Below, in pieces: positions 1-13,120 of a stretch of 64,000 nucleotides of DNA. The notes beneath the pieces are model-generated. The model saw only the letters and a program-made list of their open reading frames with translations, was not told where the DNA came from and ran no database searches. Source of the DNA: Brachionus manjavacas (lineage: Eukaryota > Rotifera > Eurotatoria > Ploima > Brachionidae); contig JAHQIY010000002.1 in assembly GCA_019054805.1 (NCBI GenBank), forward strand, positions 9,300,001-9,364,000, written 5' to 3'. A program made the translations under genes and the position numbers. The first letter of the stretch is position 1. The number at the start of each line of letters is the position of its first letter.

Positions 1-3000
1 ATTTTTTTCAAAAGTCTAATTTCAATCTTGAGATTAATTTATTAACTTAAAGAGTTTAAAAAAAACAGGCTTTTGAGAAGGATATGTTTAAACAATTTCA
101 TTAAATACATGAGAGAAGTGAAATTGAATTACTATATTTTTTTCAAAAGTCTAATTTCAATCTTGAGATTAATTTTTTAACTTAAAGAGTTTAAAAAAAT
201 CAGGCTTTTGAGTAGGATATGGTTAAACAATTTCATAACTTGTACGAGAAGAGGTAATTTGTTTAACAATATTTTTTTCAAAAGTCTAATTTCAATCTTG
301 AGATTAATTTATTAACTTAAAGAGTTTAAAAAAAACAGGCTTTTGAGAAGGATATGTTTAAACAATTTCATTAAATACATGAGAGAAGTGAAATTGAATT
401 ACTATATTTTTTTCAAAAGTCTAATTTCAATCTTGAGATTAATTTTTTAACTTAAAGAGTTTAAAAAAATCAGGCTTTTGAGTAGGATATGGTTAAACAA
501 TTTCATAACTTGTACTAGAAGAGGTAATTTGTTTAACAATATTTTTTTCAAAAGTCTAATTTCAATCTTGAGATAAATTAATTAACTTAAAGAGTTTAAA
601 AAAATCAGGCTTTTGAGTAAGATATGGTTAAACAATTTCATAACTTGTACGAGAAAAGGTAAATTATTTAACAATATTTTTTTCAAAAGTCTAATTTCAA
701 TCTTGAGATTAATTTATTAACTTAACGAGTTTAAAAAAATCAGGCTTTTGAGTAGGATATGGTAAAACAATTTCATAACTTGTACGAGAAAAGGTAAATT
801 GTTTAACAATATTTTTTCAAAAGTCTAATTTCAATCTTGAGATTAATTTATTAACTTAACGAGTTTAAAAAAATCAGGCTTTTGAGTAGGATATGGTAAA
901 ACAATTTCATAACTTGTACGAGAAAAGGTAAATTGTTTAACAATATTTTTTTCAAAAGTCTAATTTCAATCTTGAGATTAATTTATTAACTTAACGAGTT
1001 TAAAAAAATCAGGCTTTTGAGTAGGATATGGTAAAACAATTTCATAACTTGTACGAGAAAAGGTAAATTGTTTAACAATATTTTTTTCAAAAGTCTAATT
1101 TCAATCTTGAGATTAATTTATTAACTTAAAGAGTTTAAAAAAATCAGGCTTTTGAGTAGGATATGGTAAAACAATTTCATAACTTGTACGAGAAAAGGTA
1201 AATTGTTTAACAATATTTTTTTCAAAAGTCTAATTTCAATCTTGAGATTAATTTATTAACTTAAAGAGTTTAAAAAAATTAGGCTTTTGAGTAGGAAATG
1301 GTTAAACATTTTCATGACTTGTACGAGAGAAGTGAAATTGAATTACTATATTTTTTTCAAAATTCTAATTTCAATCTTGAGATTAATTTATTAACTTAAA
1401 GAGTTTAAAAAAATCAGGCCTTTGAGTAGGAAATGGTTAAACAATTTCATAACTTGTACGAGAAAAGGTAATTTGTTTAACAATATTTTTTTCAAAAGTC
1501 TAATTTCAATCTTGAGATTAATTTATTAACTTAACGAGTTTAAAAAAATCAGGCTTTTGAGTAGGAAATGGTTAAACATTTTCATGACTTGTACGAGAGA
1601 AGTGAAATTGAATTACTATATTTTTTTCAAAATTCTAATTTCAATCTTGAGATTAATTTATTAACTTAAAGAGTTTAAAAAAATCAGGCCTTTGAGTAGG
1701 AAATGGTTAAACAATTTCATAACTTGTACGAGAGAAGTGAAATTGAATTACTATATTTTTTTCAAAATTCTAATTTCAATCTTGAGATTAATTTATTAAC
1801 TTAAAGAGTTTAAAAAAATCAGGTTTTTGAGTAGGATATGGTTAAACAATTTCATAACTTGTACGAGAAAAGGTAATTTGTTTAACAATATTTTTTTCAA
1901 AATTCTAATTTCAATATAGAGATTAATTTATTACCTTAACGAGTTTAAAAAAATTAGGCTTTTGAGTAGGAAATGGTTAAACAATTTCATGACTTGTACG
2001 AGAGAAGTGAAATTGAATTACTATATTTTTTTCAAAATTCTAATTTCAATCTTGAGATTAATTTATTAACTTAAAGAGTTTAAAAAAATCAGGCTTTTGA
2101 GTAGGATATGGTTAAACAATTTCATAACTTGTACGAGAAGAGGTAAATTGTTTAACAATATTTTTTTCAAAAGTCTAATTTCAATCTTGAGATTAATTTA
2201 TTAACTTAAAGAGTTTAAAAAAAACAGGCTTTTGAGAAGGATATGTTTAAACAATTTCATAACTTGTACGAGAAAAGGTAATTTGTTTAACAATATTTTT
2301 TTCAAAAGTCTAATTTCAATCTTGAGATTAATTTATTAACTTAACGAGTTTAAAAAAATCAGGCTTTTGAGTAGGATATGGTAAAACAATTTCATAACTT
2401 GTACGAGAAAAGGTAAATTGTTTAACAATATTTTTTTCAAAAGTCTAATTTCAATCTTGAGATTAATTTATTAACTTAAAGAGTTTAAAAAAAACAGGCT
2501 TTTGAGAAGGATATGTTTAAACAATTTCATTAAATACATGAGAGAAGTGAAATTGAATTACTATATTTTTTTCAAAAGTCTAATTTCAATCTTGAGTTTA
2601 ATTTTTTACTTAAAGAGTTTAAAAAAATCAGGCTTTTGAGTAGGATATGGTTAAACAATTTCATAACTTGTACGAGAAGAGGTAATTTGTTTAACAATAT
2701 TTTTTTCAAAAGTCTAATTTCAATCTTGAGATTAATTTATTAACTTAACGAGTTTAAAAAAATCAGGCTTTTGAGGAGGATATGGTAAAACAATTTCATC
2801 ACTTGTACGAGAAAAGGTAAATTGTTTAACAATATTTTTTTCTAAAGTCTAATTTCAATCTTGAGATAAATTAATTAACTTAAAGAGTTTAAAAAATCAG
2901 GCTTTTGAGTAAGATATGGTTAAACAATTTCATAACTTGTACGAGAAAAGGTAAATTATTTAACAATATTTTTTTCAAAAGTCTAATTTCAATCTTGAGA

Positions 3001-3321
3001 TTAATTTATTAACTTAACGAGTTTAAAAAAATCAGGCTTTTGAGTAGGATATGGTAAAACAATTTCATAACTTGTACGAGAAAAGGTAAATTGTTTAACA
3101 ATATTTTTTTCAAAAGTCTAATTTCAATCTTGAGATTAATTTATTAACTTAAAGAGTTTAAAAAAATCAGGCTTTTGAGTAGGATATGGTAAAACAATTT
3201 CATAACTTGTACGAGAAAAGGTAAATTGTTTAACAATATTTTTTTCAAAAGTCTAATTTCAATCTTGAGATTAATTTATTAACTTAAAGAGTTTAAAAAA
3301 ATCAGGTTTTTGAGTAGGATA
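1..3321 (+). repeat. 135-bp satellite, subfamily A, forward array
   Basis: The monomer repeats every ~135 bp; the word TTTCAAAAGTCTAATTTCAA has its C at 9, 144, 279 and 414. About 24 monomers are present. Two monomer variants are visible, one with TTAAATACATGAGAGAAG and one with ATAACTTGTACGAGAA, and at the left end they alternate as a 270-bp dimer. Most monomers carry the near-palindrome ATTGTTTAACAAT. Differences between monomers are single bases and homopolymer length changes. There are no coding features. The array runs off the left edge of the window. Confidence 0.95.
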
Positions 3322-6300
3322 TGGTTAAACAATTACATAACTTGTATGAGTGAAGTGAAATTGTTTTACTATTTTTTATTCAAAAGCCTTATTTTAATGT
3401 TAAGCTCAATTTAGCAAATAAACGCAGTTATAAAAATCAGTCTTTCGAATAGGATATGGTTAAACAATTGCAAAACTTGTATGAGTGAAGTGAAATTGTT
3501 TAACTTTTTTTTTCATTCAAAAGACTAATTTTAATTTTGAGCTCAAAAAAGTAAAAAAACGCATTTATAAAAATCAGGCTTTCGAGAAGGATTTTGTTAA
3601 AAAATTACATTACTTGTGTAAAAGAAGTAAAATTGTTTGACTTTATTTTATATAAAAGCCTTATTTTAATGTTAAGCTCAATTTAGCAAATAAACGCATT
3701 TATAAAAATCAGGCTTTCGAGAAGGATATGGTTAAACAATTGCATTACTTGTATGAGTTAAGTGAAATTGTTTAACTTTTTTTTTCATTCAAAAGACTAA
3801 TTTTAATTTTGAGCTAAAAAAAGTAAAAAAACGAATTTATAAAAATCAGGCTTTCGAGAAGGATTTGTTAAAAAATTACATTACTTGTATAAAAAAAGTA
3901 AAATTGTTTGACTTTATTTTATATAAAAGCCTTATTTTAATCTTGAGCTCAATTTAGCAAATAAACGCATTTATAAAAATCAGGCTTTCGAGAAGGATAT
4001 GGTTAAACAATTGCATAACTTGTATGAGTGAAGTGAAATTGTTTAACTTTTTTTTTCATTCAAAAGACTAATTTTAATTTTGAGCTCAAAAAAGTATTTT
4101 AACGCATTTATAAAAAATTTAATCTTGAGCTCAATAAAGTAACTAAACGCAGTAATAAAAATCAGGATTTCGAGTAGGATATGGTTAAACAATTGCATAA
4201 CTTGTATGAGTGAAGTGAAATTGTTTAACTTTTTTTTTCATTCAAAAGACTAATTTTAATATTGAGCTCAATTAAGTATTTTAACGCATTTATAAAAAAA
4301 TTTTATCTTGACTCAATTAAGTTACTTAACGCATTTATTAACAATTTTAATCTTGAGCTCATTAAAGAAACTAATAGCATTTATAAAAATCAGGCTTTCG
4401 AGAAAGATTTTTGTTAAAAAATTACATAACTTGTACGAGAGAAGTAAAATTGTTTGACTTTATTTTTTATTATACCCTAATTTTAATCTTGAGCTCAATT
4501 AAGTATTTTAACGCATTTATAAAAAATTTAATCTTGAGCTCAATAAAGTAACTAAACGCAGTAATAAAAATCAGGATTTCGAGTAGGATATGGTTAAACA
4601 ATTGCATAACTTGTATGAGTGAAGTAAAATTGTTTGACTTTATTTTATTTAAAAGCCTTATTTTAATGTTAAGCTCAATTTAGCAAATAAACGCAGTTAT
4701 AAAAATCAGGCTTTCGAGAAGGATATTGTTAAAAAATTACATTACTTGTATAAAAGAATTAAAATTGTTTGACTTTATTTTATATAAAAGACTTATTTTA
4801 ATGTTAAGCTCAATTTAGCAAATAAACGCAGTTATAAAAATCAGGCTTTCGAGTAGAATATGGTTAAACAATTGCATAACTTGTATGAGTGAAGTGAAAT
4901 TGTTTAACTTTTTTTTTCATTCAAAAGACTAATTTTAATTTTGAGCTCAAAAAAGTAAAAAAACGCATTTATAAAAATCAGGCTTTCGAGAAGGATTTTG
5001 TTAAAAAATTACATTACTTGTGTAAAAGAAGTAAAATTGTTTGACTTTATTTTATATAAAAGCCTTATTTTAATATTGAGCTCAATTAAGTATTTTAACG
5101 CATTTATAAAAAAATTTTATCTTGACTCAATTAAGTAACTTAACGCATTTATAAAAAATTTTAATCTTGAGCTCAATTAAGTAACTTAACGCATTTATTA
5201 ACAATTTTAATATTGACCTCATCAAAGTAACTAATCGCATTTATAAAAATCAGTTTTTCGAGAAGGATATTGTTAAAAAATTACATAACTTGTACGAGAG
5301 AAGTAAAATTGTTTGACTTTATTTTATATTATAGCCTAATTTTAATCTTGAGCTCAATTAAGTATTTTAACGCATTTATAAAAAAATTTAATCTTGAGCT
5401 CAATAAAGTTACTAAACGCAGTTTTAAAAATCAGGCTTTCGAGTAGGATATGGTTAAACAATTACATAACTTGTATGAGTGAAGTGAAATTGTTTAACTA
5501 TTTTTTTTTCATTCAAAAGACAAATTTTAATTTTGAGCTCAAAAAAGTAAAAAAACGCATTTATAAAAATCAGTCTTTCGAGAAGGATATTGTTTAAGAA
5601 TTACATTACTTGTATAAAAGAAGTAAAATTGTTTGACTTTATTTTATTTAAAAGCCTTATTTTAATGTTAAGATCAATTTAGCAAATAAACGCAGTTATA
5701 AAAATCAGGCTTTCGAGAAGGATATTGTTAAAAAATTACATTACTTGTATGAGTGAAGAGAAATTGTTTATTTTTTTTTTTTATTCAAAAGACTAATTTT
5801 AATTTTGAGCTCAAAAAAGTAAAAAAACGCATTTATAAAAATCAGGCTTTCGAGAAGGATATTGTTAAAAAATTACATTACTTGTTTAAAAGAAGTAAAA
5901 TTGTTTGACTTTATTTTATATACAAGCCTAATTTTAATACTTGACTTAATTAAGTTACTTAACGCATTTATTAACAATTTTAATCTTGAGCTCATTAAAG
6001 AAACTAATCGCATTTATAAAAATCAGGCTTTCGAGAAAGATTTTGTTAAAAAATTACATAACTTGTACGAGAGAAGTAAAATTGTTTGACTTTATTTTTT
6101 ATTATACCCTAATTTTAATCTTGAGCTCAATTAAGTATTTTAACGCATTTATAAAAAATTTAATCTTGAGCTCAATAAAGTAACTAAACGCAGTAATAAA
6201 AATCAGGATTTCGAGTAGGATATGGTTAAACGATTGCATAACTTGTATGAGTGAAGTGAAATTGTTTTACTTTTTTTTATTCAAAAGCCTTATTTTAATG

Positions 6301-9220
6301 TTAAGCTCAATTTAGCAAATAAACGCATTTATAAAAATCAGTCTTTCGAGAAGGATATTGTTTAAGAATTACATTACTTGTATAAAAGAAGTAAAATTGT
6401 TTGACTTTATTTTATTTAAAAGCCTTATTTTAATGTTAAGCTCAATTTAGCAAATAAACGCAGTTATAAAAATCAGGCTTTCGAGTAGGATATGGTTAAC
6501 CAATTGCAAAACTTGTATGAGTGAAGTGAAATTGTTTAACTATTTTTTTTCATTCAAAAGACGAATTTTAATTTTGAGCTCAAAAAAGTTACTAAACGCA
6601 GTTATAAAAATCAGGCTTTCGAGAAGGATATTGTTAAAAAAATACATTACTTGTATAAAAGAAGTAAAATTGTTTGACGTTATTTTATTTAAAAGCCTTA
6701 TTTTAATGTAAAGCTCAATTTAGCAAATAAACGCAGTTATAAAAATCAGGCTTTCGAGTAGGATATGGTTAACCAATTGCAAAACTTGTATGAGTGAAGT
6801 GAAATTGTTTAACTATTTTTTTCATTCAAAAGACGAATTTTAATTTTGAGCTCAAAAAAAGTAAAAACGAATTTATAAAAATCAGGCTTTCGAGAAGGAT
6901 ATTGTTAAACAATTTCATAACTTGTATGAGTGAAGTGAAATTGTTTAACTATTTTTTTTCATTCAAAAGACCTATTTTAATTTTGAGCTCAATAAAGTAA
7001 AAAAACGCATTTATAAAAATCAGGCTTCGAGAAGGGTATTGTTAAAAAATTACATTACTTGTATAAAAGAAGTAAAATTGTTTGACTTTATTTTATTTAA
7101 AAGCCTTATTTTAATCTTGAGCTCAATTAAGTATTTTAACGCATTTATAAAAAAATTTAATCTTGAGCTCAATAAAGTTACTAAACGCAGTTATAAAAAT
7201 CAGGCTTTCGAGAAGGATATTGTTAAAAAAATACATTACTTGTATAAAAGAAGTAAAATTGTTTGACGTTATTTTATTTAAAAGCCTTATTTTAATGTAA
7301 AGCTCAATTTAGCAAATAAACGCAGTTATAAAAATCAGGCTTTCGAGTAGGATATGGTTAACCAATTGCAAAACTTGTATGAGTGAAGTGAAATTGTTTA
7401 ACTATTTTTTTTCATTCAAAAGACGAATTTTAATTTTGAGCTCAAAAAAGTAAAAAAACGAATTTATAAAAATCAGGCTTTCGAGAAGGATATTGTTAAA
7501 AAATTACATTACTTGTATAAAAGAAGTAAAATTGTTTGACTTTATTTTATATAAAAGCCTAATTTTATTACTTGACTTAATTAAGTAACTTAACGCATTT
7601 TTAAAAAATTTTAATATTGAGCTCATCAAAGTTACTAATCGCATTTATAAAAATGAGGCTTTCGAGAAGAATATTGTTAAAAAATTACATAACTTGTACG
7701 AGAGAAGTAAAATTGTTTGACTTTATTTTATATTTTAGCCTTATTTTAATCTTGAGCTCAATTTAGCAAATAAACGCATTTATAAAAATCAAGCTTTCGA
7801 GTAGGATATGGTTAAACAATTGCATAACTTGTATGAGTGAAGTGAAATTGTTTAACTATTTTTTTTCATTCAAAAGACGAATTTTAATTTTGAGCTCAAA
7901 AAAGTAAAAAAACGAATTTATAAAAATCAGGCTTTCGAGAAGGATATTGTTAAACAATTTCATAACTTGTATGAGTGAAGTGAAATTGTTTAACTATTTT
8001 TTTTCATTCAAAAGACCTATTTTAATTTTGAGCTCAATAAAGTAAAAAAACGCATTTATAAAAATCAGGCTTCGAGAAGGGTATTGTTAAAAAATTACAT
8101 TACTTGTATAAAAGAAGTAAAATTGTTTGACTTTATTTTATTTAAAAGCCTTATTTTAATCTTGAGCTCAATTAAGTATTTTAACGCATTTATAAAAAAA
8201 TTTAATCTTGAGCTCAATAAAGTTACTAAACGCAGTTATAAAAATCAGGCTTTCGAGAAGGATATTGTTAAAAAATTACATTATTTGTATAAAAGAAGTA
8301 AAATTGTTTGACTTTATTTTATATAAAAGCCTTATTTTAATGTTAATCTCAATTTAGCAAATAAACGCATTTATAAAAATCAAGCTTTCGAGTAGGATAT
8401 GGTTAAACAATTGCATAACTTGTATGAGTGAAGTGAAATTGTTTAACTATTTTTTTTCATTCAAAAGACGAATTTTAATTTTGAGCTCAAAAAAGTAAAA
8501 AAACGAATTTATAAAAATCAGGCTTTCGAGAAGGATATTGTTAAAAAATTACATTACTTGTATAAAAGAAGTAAAATTGTTTGACTTTATTTTATATAAA
8601 AGCCTAATTTTAATACTTGACTTAATTAAGTAACTTAACGCATTTATAAAAAATTTTAATCTTGAGCTCATTAAAGTAACTAATCGCATTTATAAAAATC
8701 AAGCTTTCGAGAAGGATATGGTTAAACAATTGCATAACTTGTACGAGAGAAGTAAAATTGTTTGACTTTATTATATGTTATAGCCTAATTTTAATCTTGA
8801 GCTCAATTAAGTATTTTAACGCATTTATAAAAAAATTCAATCTTGAGCTGAATAAAGTTACTAAAAGCATTTATAAAAATCAGGCTTTCGAGTAGGATAT
8901 GGTTAAACAATTTCATAACTTGTATGAGTGAAGTGAAATTGTTTAACTATTTTTTTTCATTCAAAAGACTAATTTTAATTTTGAGCTCAATTAAGTATTT
9001 TAACGTATTTATAAAAAATTTTAATCTTGAGCTCATTAAAGTAACTAATCGCATTTATAAAAATCAGGCTTTCGAGAAGGATATTGTTATAAAAATACAT
9101 AACATGTACGAGAGAAGTAAATTTGTTTGACTTTATTTTATATAAAAGCCTTATTTTAATGTAAAGCTTAATTTAGCAAATAAACGCAGTTGTAAAAATC
9201 AGGCTTTCGAGTAGGATATG
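3322..9220 (+). repeat. 135-bp satellite, subfamily B, forward array
   Basis: These monomers are homologous to subfamily A but distinct. They carry CATTTATAAAAATCAGGCTT, CGAGAAGGATAT, and the perfect palindrome TTGAGCTCAA (a SacI site) where A has CTTGAGATTAA. Spacing is mostly 134-137 bp (GGAT at 3452, 3589, 3724, 3861, 3995), interrupted by ~46-bp partial-monomer insertions, for example the 181-bp step to 4176. The A-to-B transition near 3322 occurs without any intervening sequence. Short open frames of 64-75 codons here are periodicity artefacts. Confidence 0.93.
6790..8700 (+). repeat. Higher-order satellite duplication, ~1.05 kb unit
   Basis: A block of several B monomers, including a distinctive CAGGCTTCGAGAAGGGTATT variant (near 7020 and 8066), occurs twice about 1045 bp apart. 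The two copies differ by only a few bases, whereas neighbouring single monomers differ much more. Unequal exchange of multi-monomer blocks is the likely cause. Confidence 0.75.
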
Positions 9221-9831
9221 TGTAATGAAGATGTTCCCCGACTTTTTATTTGTTTTAATTTAATTTTATTTATTTTAATTTTATGTGTTTAAAAGTTGAA
9301 GAAAATTACTTCATTCGTTATTTTAATATTTTAACATAAATATAACTTTTAATTTTTCTACATAACATATTACAGTATTTGAAATAAAGAATATTTATCA
9401 AAAATAAACTTAACCTTTTCTTTTACTTGTTCTATCCGAGCGGCTTAGGTTTTAAGTCTCTCGTTAAACTAAAGGAAGGCTGAATAAGTCATCCAGAGTT
9501 CTGAACAAGAACTCGAATCTTTTGGATATTTCGATAAATATCAAAAGATAAGAGTAGTAGGCTTACTGCTTCGAAGAGCTGCCGAATAGGTGACTCTATA
9601 ATCGGAACCAGCTGGAAAAGTTAGTTCAAGTCGGTTGCTGACCAACAGACTATAAACAGAACCAACTGATTGGTTCTAGGCTCTGGCTGAATAAGTCATC
9701 CATACGGGGCTGCATAAGTCTCATAGGGATTTGTTAAGGTATTTAGGGAAAAGCACCCGCATAATATCATTTTAATAACTCTACACATATCAGTCTCATT
9801 GTCAGGAAAAAACCCATACATCGGCATTACA
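9221..9831 (+). mobile_element. Solo-LTR-like element, copy 1 (611 bp)
   Basis: Non-satellite DNA interrupts a B monomer cleanly. It begins TGTAATG and ends CATTACA, a perfect 7-bp terminal inverted repeat with the TG...CA ends of retroviral-type LTRs. It is flanked by a 4-bp direct repeat TATG (9217-9220 and 9832-9835), and removing it plus one TATG restores the satellite word AGGATATGGTTAAAC. There is an AATAAA at ~9383-9388 and a GC-richer second half. An 18-bp direct repeat lies at 9478-9495 and 9685-9702, with stem-loops at 9497-9513, 9519-9547 and 9659-9676. No coding sequence is seen. The strand is arbitrary. A short-TIR non-autonomous DNA element is the alternative reading. Confidence 0.8.
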
Positions 9832-12510
9832 TATGGTTAAACAATTGCAAAACTTGTATGAGTGAAGTGAAATTCTTTAACTATTTTTTTTCATTCAAAA
9901 GACGAATTTTAATTTTGAGCTCAAAAAAGTAAAAAAACGAATTTATAAAAATCAGGCTTTCGAGTAGGATATGGTTAAACAATTGCAAAACTTGTATGAG
10001 TGAAGTGAAATTTTTTAACTTTTTTTTTCATTCAAAGAAGAATTTTAATTTTGAGCTCTAAAAAGTAAAAAAACGCATTTATAAAAATCAGGCTTTCGAG
10101 AAGGATATTGTTACAAATTACATTACTTGTATAAAAGAAGTAAAATTGTTTGACTTTATTTTATATAAAAGCCTTATTTTATTATTGAGCTCAATTAAGT
10201 TTTTTAACGCATTTATAAAAAATTTTTATTTTGACTCAATTAAGTAACTTAACGCATTTATAAAAAATTTTTATCTTGACTCAATTAAGTAACTTAACGC
10301 ATTTATTAACAATTTTAATCTTGAGCTCATTAAAGTAACTAATCGTATTTATAAAAATCAGGCTTTCGAGAAGGATATTGTTAAAAAATTACATAACATG
10401 TACGAGAGAAGTAAATTTGTTTGACTTTATTTTATATAAAAGCCTTATTTTAATGTTAAGCTCAATTTAGCAAATAAACGCATTTATAAAAATCAGGCTT
10501 TCGAGAAGGATATGGTTAAACAATTGCATTACTTGTATGAGTTAAGTGAAATTGTTTAACTTTTTTTTTCATTCAAAAGACTAATTTTAATTTTGAGCTA
10601 AAAAAAGTAAAAAAACGAATTTATAAAAATCAGGCTTTCGAGAAGGATTTGTTAAAAAATTACATTACTTGTATAAAAGAAGTAAAATTGTTTGACTTTA
10701 TTTTATATAAAAGCCTTATTTTAATGTTAAGCTCAATTTAGCAAATAAAAGCAGTTATAAAAATCAGGCTTTCGAGAAGGATTTGTTAAAAAATTACATT
10801 ACTTGTATAAAAGAAGTAAAATTGTTTGACTTTATTTTATATAAAAGCCTTATTTTAATATTGAGCTCAATTAAGTTTTTTAACGCATTTATAAAAAATT
10901 TTTATCCTGACTCAATTTAGTAACTTAACGCATTTATTAACAATTTTAATCTTGAGCTCATTAAAGTAAATAATCGCATTTATTAAAATCAGGCTTTCGA
11001 GAAGGATATTGTTAAAAAATTACATAACTTGTACGAGAGAAGTAAAATTGTTTGACTTTATTTTATATTATAGCCTAATTTTAATCTTGAGCTCAATTAA
11101 GTATTTTAACTCATTTATAAAAAAATTTAGTCTTGAGCTCAATAAAGTTACTAAACGCAGTTATAAAAATCAGGCTTTCGAGTAGGATATGGTTAAACAA
11201 TTGCATAACTTGTACGAGAGAAGTAAATTTGTTTGACTTTATTTTATATAAAAGCCTTATTTTAATGTTAAGCTCAATTTAGCAAATAAACGCATTTTTA
11301 AAAATCAGGCTTTCGAGAAGGATATGGTTAAACAATTGCATAACTTGTATGAGTGAAGTAAAATTGTTTATCTATTTTTTTTCATTCAAAAGACTAATTT
11401 TAATTTTGAGCTCAATTAAGTATTTTAACATATTTATAAAAAATTTTAATCTTGAGCTCATTAAAGTAACTAATCGCATTTATTAAAATCAGGCTTTAGA
11501 GAAGGATATTGTTAAAAAATTACATAACATGTACGAGAGAAGTAAATTTGTTTGACTTTATTTTATATAAAAGCCTTATTTTAATGTTAAGCTCAATTTA
11601 GCAAATAAACGCATTTATAAAAATCAGGCTTTCGAGAAGGATATGGTTAAACAATTGCATAACTTGTATGAGTGAAGTAAAATTGTTTATCTATTTTTTT
11701 TCATTCAAAAGACTAATTTTAATTTTGAGCTCAATTAAGTATTTTAACGTATTTATAAAAAATTTTAATCTTGAGCTCATTAAAGTAACTAATCGCATTT
11801 ATAAAAATCAGGCTTTCGAGAAGGATATTGTTATAAAAATACATAACATGTACGAGAGAAGTAAAATTGTTTGACTTTATTTTATATAAAAGCCTAATTT
11901 TAATACTTGACTTAATTAAGTAACTTAACGCATTTATAAAAAATTTTAATCTTGAGCTCATTAAAGTAACTAATCGCATTTATAAAAATCAAGCTTTCGA
12001 GAAGGATATGGTTAAACAATTGCATAACTTGTACGAGAGAAGTAAAATTGTTTGACTTTATTATATGTTATAGCCTAATTTTAATCTTGAGCTCAATTAA
12101 GTATTTTAACGCATTTATAAAAAAATTTAATCTTGAGCTGAATAAAGTTACTAAAAGCATTTATAAAAATCAGGCTTTCGAGTAGGATATGGTTAAACAA
12201 TTTCATAACTTGTATGAGTGAAGTGAAATTGTTTAACTATTTTTTTTCATTCAAAAGACTAATTTTAATTTTGAGCTCAATTAAGTATTTTAACGTATTT
12301 ATAAAAAATTTTAATCTTGAGCTCATTAAAGTAACTAATCGCATTTATTAAAATCAGGCTTTCGAGAAGGATATTGTTATAAAAATACATAACATGTACG
12401 AGAGAAGTAAATTTGTTTGACTTTATTTTATATAAAAGCCTTATTTTAATGTAGAGCTCAATTTAGCAAATAAACGCAGTTGTAAAAATCAGGCTTTCGA
12501 GTAGGATATG
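9832..12510 (+). repeat. 135-bp satellite B between LTR copies 1 and 2
   Basis: Tandem B monomers with frequent 46-bp partial units (GCATTTATAAAAAATTTTAA type). Much of this stretch is repeated almost exactly ~2.66 kb downstream, after LTR copy 2. No genes are seen. Confidence 0.92.
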
Positions 12511-13120
12511 TGTAATGAAGATGTTCCCCGACTTTTTATTTGTTTTAATTTAATTTTATTTATTTTAATTTTATGTGTTTAAAAGTTGAAGAAATTACTT
12601 CATTCGTTATTTTAATATTTTAACATAAATATAACTTTTAATTTTTCTACATAACATATTACAGTATTTGAAATAAAGAATATTTATCAAAAATAAACTT
12701 AACCTTTTCTTTTACTTGTTCTATCCGAGCGGCTTAGGTTTTAAGTCTCTCGTTAAACTAAAGGAAGGCTGAATAAGTCATCCAGAGTTCTGAACAAGAA
12801 CTCGAATCTTTTGGATATTTCGATAAATATCAAAAGATAAGAGTAGTAGGCTTACTGCTTCGAAGAGCTGCCGAATAGGTGACTCTATAATCGGAACCAG
12901 CTGGAAAAGTTAGTTCAAGTCGGTTGCTGACCAACAGACTATAAACAGAACCAACTGATTGGTTCTAGGCTCTGGCTGAATAAGTCATCCATACGGGGCT
13001 GCATAAGTCTCATAGGGATTTGTTAAGGTATTTAGGGAAAAGCACCCGCATAATATCATTTTAATAACTCTACACATATCAGTCTCATTGTCAGGAAAAA
13101 ACCCATACATCGGCATTACA
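12511..13120 (+). mobile_element. Solo-LTR-like element, copy 2 (610 bp)
   Basis: Same ends (TGTAATG, CATTACA), same TATG target duplication (12507-12510, 13121-13124) and same flanking monomer as copy 1. By eye it differs from copy 1 by a single-base deletion in an A run near 12593. Identical flanks mean this copy arose by duplication of satellite plus insert, not by a new insertion. Confidence 0.8.
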
